Assembly: GCA_030666985.1 (NCBI GenBank)
Contig: DAOUWT010000176.1
Location: 1-5,994, forward strand
Origin: Chloroflexota bacterium
GTDB taxonomy: Bacteria; Chloroflexota; Anaerolineae; Anaerolineales; UBA11858
Reading direction: 5' to 3'
Length of the DNA stretch: 5,994 nt
The notes beneath the pieces were generated by a model. It saw nothing but the letters and a program-made list of their open reading frames with translations. It was not told the DNA's origin and did no database searches. The first letter of the stretch is position 1, and each line of letters begins with the position of its first letter. Shown in pieces: positions 5,468-5,994 of the stretch. The translations under genes and the position numbers were made by a program.

Positions 5468-5476
5468 ATATTGGCT
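5442..5476. repeat. Heptamer array ATTGGRT, five units, over a stop codon
   Basis: Five units in exact register: ATTGGAT, ATTGGGT, ACTGGGT, ATTAGAT, ATTGGCT. The fourth unit provides the TAG stop (5465-5467) of the M23 lipoprotein, and the first three encode its last residues (WILGTG). The array thus appears to have replaced or extended the original 3' end. Its units are close in sequence to those at 2421-2474. Confidence 0.75.
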
Positions 5477-5477
5477 C

Positions 5478-5530
5478 ATCTGTAAAAGTGTGCGACGGGC
5501 GACATAAATGTCGCGTTTTCTTGCACAGAT
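5478..5530 (+). terminator. Intrinsic terminator nested in a 53-bp palindrome
   Basis: GCGACAT (5499-5505) and ATGTCGC (5508-5514) form a perfect 7-bp stem followed by GTTTTC, a good terminator shape 32 bases after the lipoprotein stop. Outside it ATCTGT (5478-5483) pairs with ACAGAT (5525-5530), and AAAA (5484-5487) with TTTT (5516-5519). A duplicate GCGAC at 5492-5496 can compete for the same GTCGC half-arm, so two folds are possible. On the minus strand it may also end the small membrane gene, though the T run there is further away. Confidence 0.6.
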
Positions 5531-5570
5531 TTGCCACAGGAGCCAAGACAACCAACACAATCTAAGCAGC

Positions 5571-5789
5571 TTACTCCTTCTTATCCTCCAACAAAACCAT
5601 CACCGCCACACCTATAAGAGCGATGAAAACTCCCACAAAGATAAACGCTAGCTGGATACTCCCAATACTTGAACCAGGGCTAAACCCAAAAAGAGAAGGC
5701 CCCAAACCCAATGTGTCAGCAAAAAGACAGGCCAGTGTCCACACCCCGCCTATCAAGACAATCAAAACTCCAAGCTGATTCTTAGTCAT
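5571..5789 (-). CDS. Small two-helix membrane protein, unknown function
   Basis: A 72-residue protein with two hydrophobic helices, about residues 5-26 (LGVLIVLIGGVWTLACLF) and 46-67 (QLAFIFVGVFIALIGVAVMV). They are joined by a Gly/Pro/Ser loop with 'LGLGPSLFGFSPGSS', and a short charged tail, EDKKE, follows. No catalytic motif is present and I do not recognise a named family. Glycines spaced through both helices suggest close packing or self-association. The start is ATG 5789, since GGAGG (5795-5799) lies five bases before it; an in-frame ATG at 5816 would add nine residues and has no such site. The strong ribosome site, well-spaced promoter and typical membrane composition argue that it is a real gene despite its size. 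It stands alone: the neighbour on one side is convergent and a large palindrome lies behind the promoter. Confidence 0.75.
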   Translation of the reverse strand: MTKNQLGVLIVLIGGVWTLACLFADTLGLGPSLFGFSPGSSIGSIQLAFIFVGVFIALIGVAVMVLLEDKKE

Positions 5790-5828
5790 CGCTTCCTCCA
5801 ATATCACTATAATCAAGTTCCTACTACA

Positions 5829-5857
5829 GTTATAACAGCCTTATAGCAATTTTTCAA
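5829..5857 (-). promoter_or_regulatory. Sigma70-type promoter of the small membrane protein
   Basis: On the minus strand TTGAAA (5852-5857) and TATAAC (5829-5834) are separated by exactly 17 bases; each hexamer differs from consensus at one position. Transcription would begin near 5822, giving a leader of about 33 bases that contains the GGAGG site. Confidence 0.6.
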
Positions 5858-5870
5858 GCTAATCAGGAAC

Positions 5871-5945
5871 GTGAAAAAACCCTCAAAGGATTTCCGCCGT
5901 GGAGTACTAGTACTTCACGGCGGAAATCCGTAAAGGGTTTTTCAC
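5871..5945. repeat. 75-nt palindrome, hairpin with A/T tracts at its base
   Basis: The arms read GTGAAAAAACCCT...GGATTTCCGCCGTG and CACGGCGGAAATCC...AGGGTTTTTCAC. They match except for a single-base length difference and two or three mismatches between the CCCT and GGATT parts. The inner 14-bp arm is perfect and the centre AGTACTAGTACT is itself palindromic. A6 and T5 next to GGG/CCC at the base give it the shape of a terminator on both strands. It lies 14 bases behind the -35 box of the small membrane gene and could insulate it from transcription entering from the right; it may also be a dispersed repeat. Confidence 0.7.
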
Positions 5946-5954
5946 TACGCTCGA

Positions 5955-5974
5955 GCAGGATGGCCACATCCTGC
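5955..5974. repeat. Perfect 8-bp hairpin with four-base loop
   Basis: GCAGGATG (5955-5962) and CATCCTGC (5967-5974) flank the loop GCCA. It follows the 75-nt palindrome by nine bases and no T run follows, so it is probably part of the same repeat block, which may continue past the window end. I see no gene between 5858 and 5994. Confidence 0.6.
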
Positions 5975-5994
5975 GGGTAGAGTACGGGGAAGTG

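Overview
The window reads as an ordinary chromosomal stretch of a free-living bacterium, most likely Chloroflexota (Anaerolineae-like). This assignment is inference. It rests on the architecture of the M23 lipoprotein, the Tat-exported YkuD protein, moderate-to-high GC coding regions and intergenic gaps filled with heptad-periodic short repeats. No rRNA, tRNA, CRISPR array, intact transposase or phage gene is visible.

Layout. (1) 6-486, plus strand, AT-rich: a complete VapB/AbrB-type antitoxin followed by a broken VapC toxin. The toxin keeps its start codon plus two codons and its C-terminal half, but has lost the N-terminal catalytic part. (2) 495-574: three consecutive 18-bp palindromes (8-bp arm, 2-bp centre, 8-bp arm) between convergent genes; the last contains the stop codon of the next gene. 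(3) 565-2372, minus strand: a two-gene operon with a PflX-like radical SAM protein (first) and a membrane-anchored alpha/beta hydrolase (second), joined by a TGATG stop/start overlap and preceded by a consensus TATAAT and an AGGAG site. (4) 2373-2816: a gene-free gap holding an octamer array, a 21-bp (3 x 7) tandem array and a 129-bp MITE-like inverted-repeat element. (5) 2817-5467, plus strand: two cell-wall genes, a Tat-exported L,D-transpeptidase (apparently leaderless) and a lipoprotein with a C-terminal M23 endopeptidase domain. They are separated by a heptamer array and a G/C-tract hairpin. (6) 5468-5994: a terminator inside a larger palindrome, a 72-residue two-helix membrane protein on the minus strand with its own good promoter, then a 75-nt palindrome and one further perfect hairpin.

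How the genes fit together. The plus-strand pair links envelope functions: one enzyme makes peptide cross-links, while the other is a surface-anchored peptidase with a lytic-transglycosylase-like region in front. The minus-strand operon pairs a radical SAM enzyme of unassigned substrate with a hydrolase; no shared pathway can be named. The toxin-antitoxin remnant is independent.

The strongest unusual signal is in the non-coding DNA. Heptad or near-heptad arrays and perfect palindromes occupy nearly every gap, and three of them run over the stop codon of the neighbouring gene.
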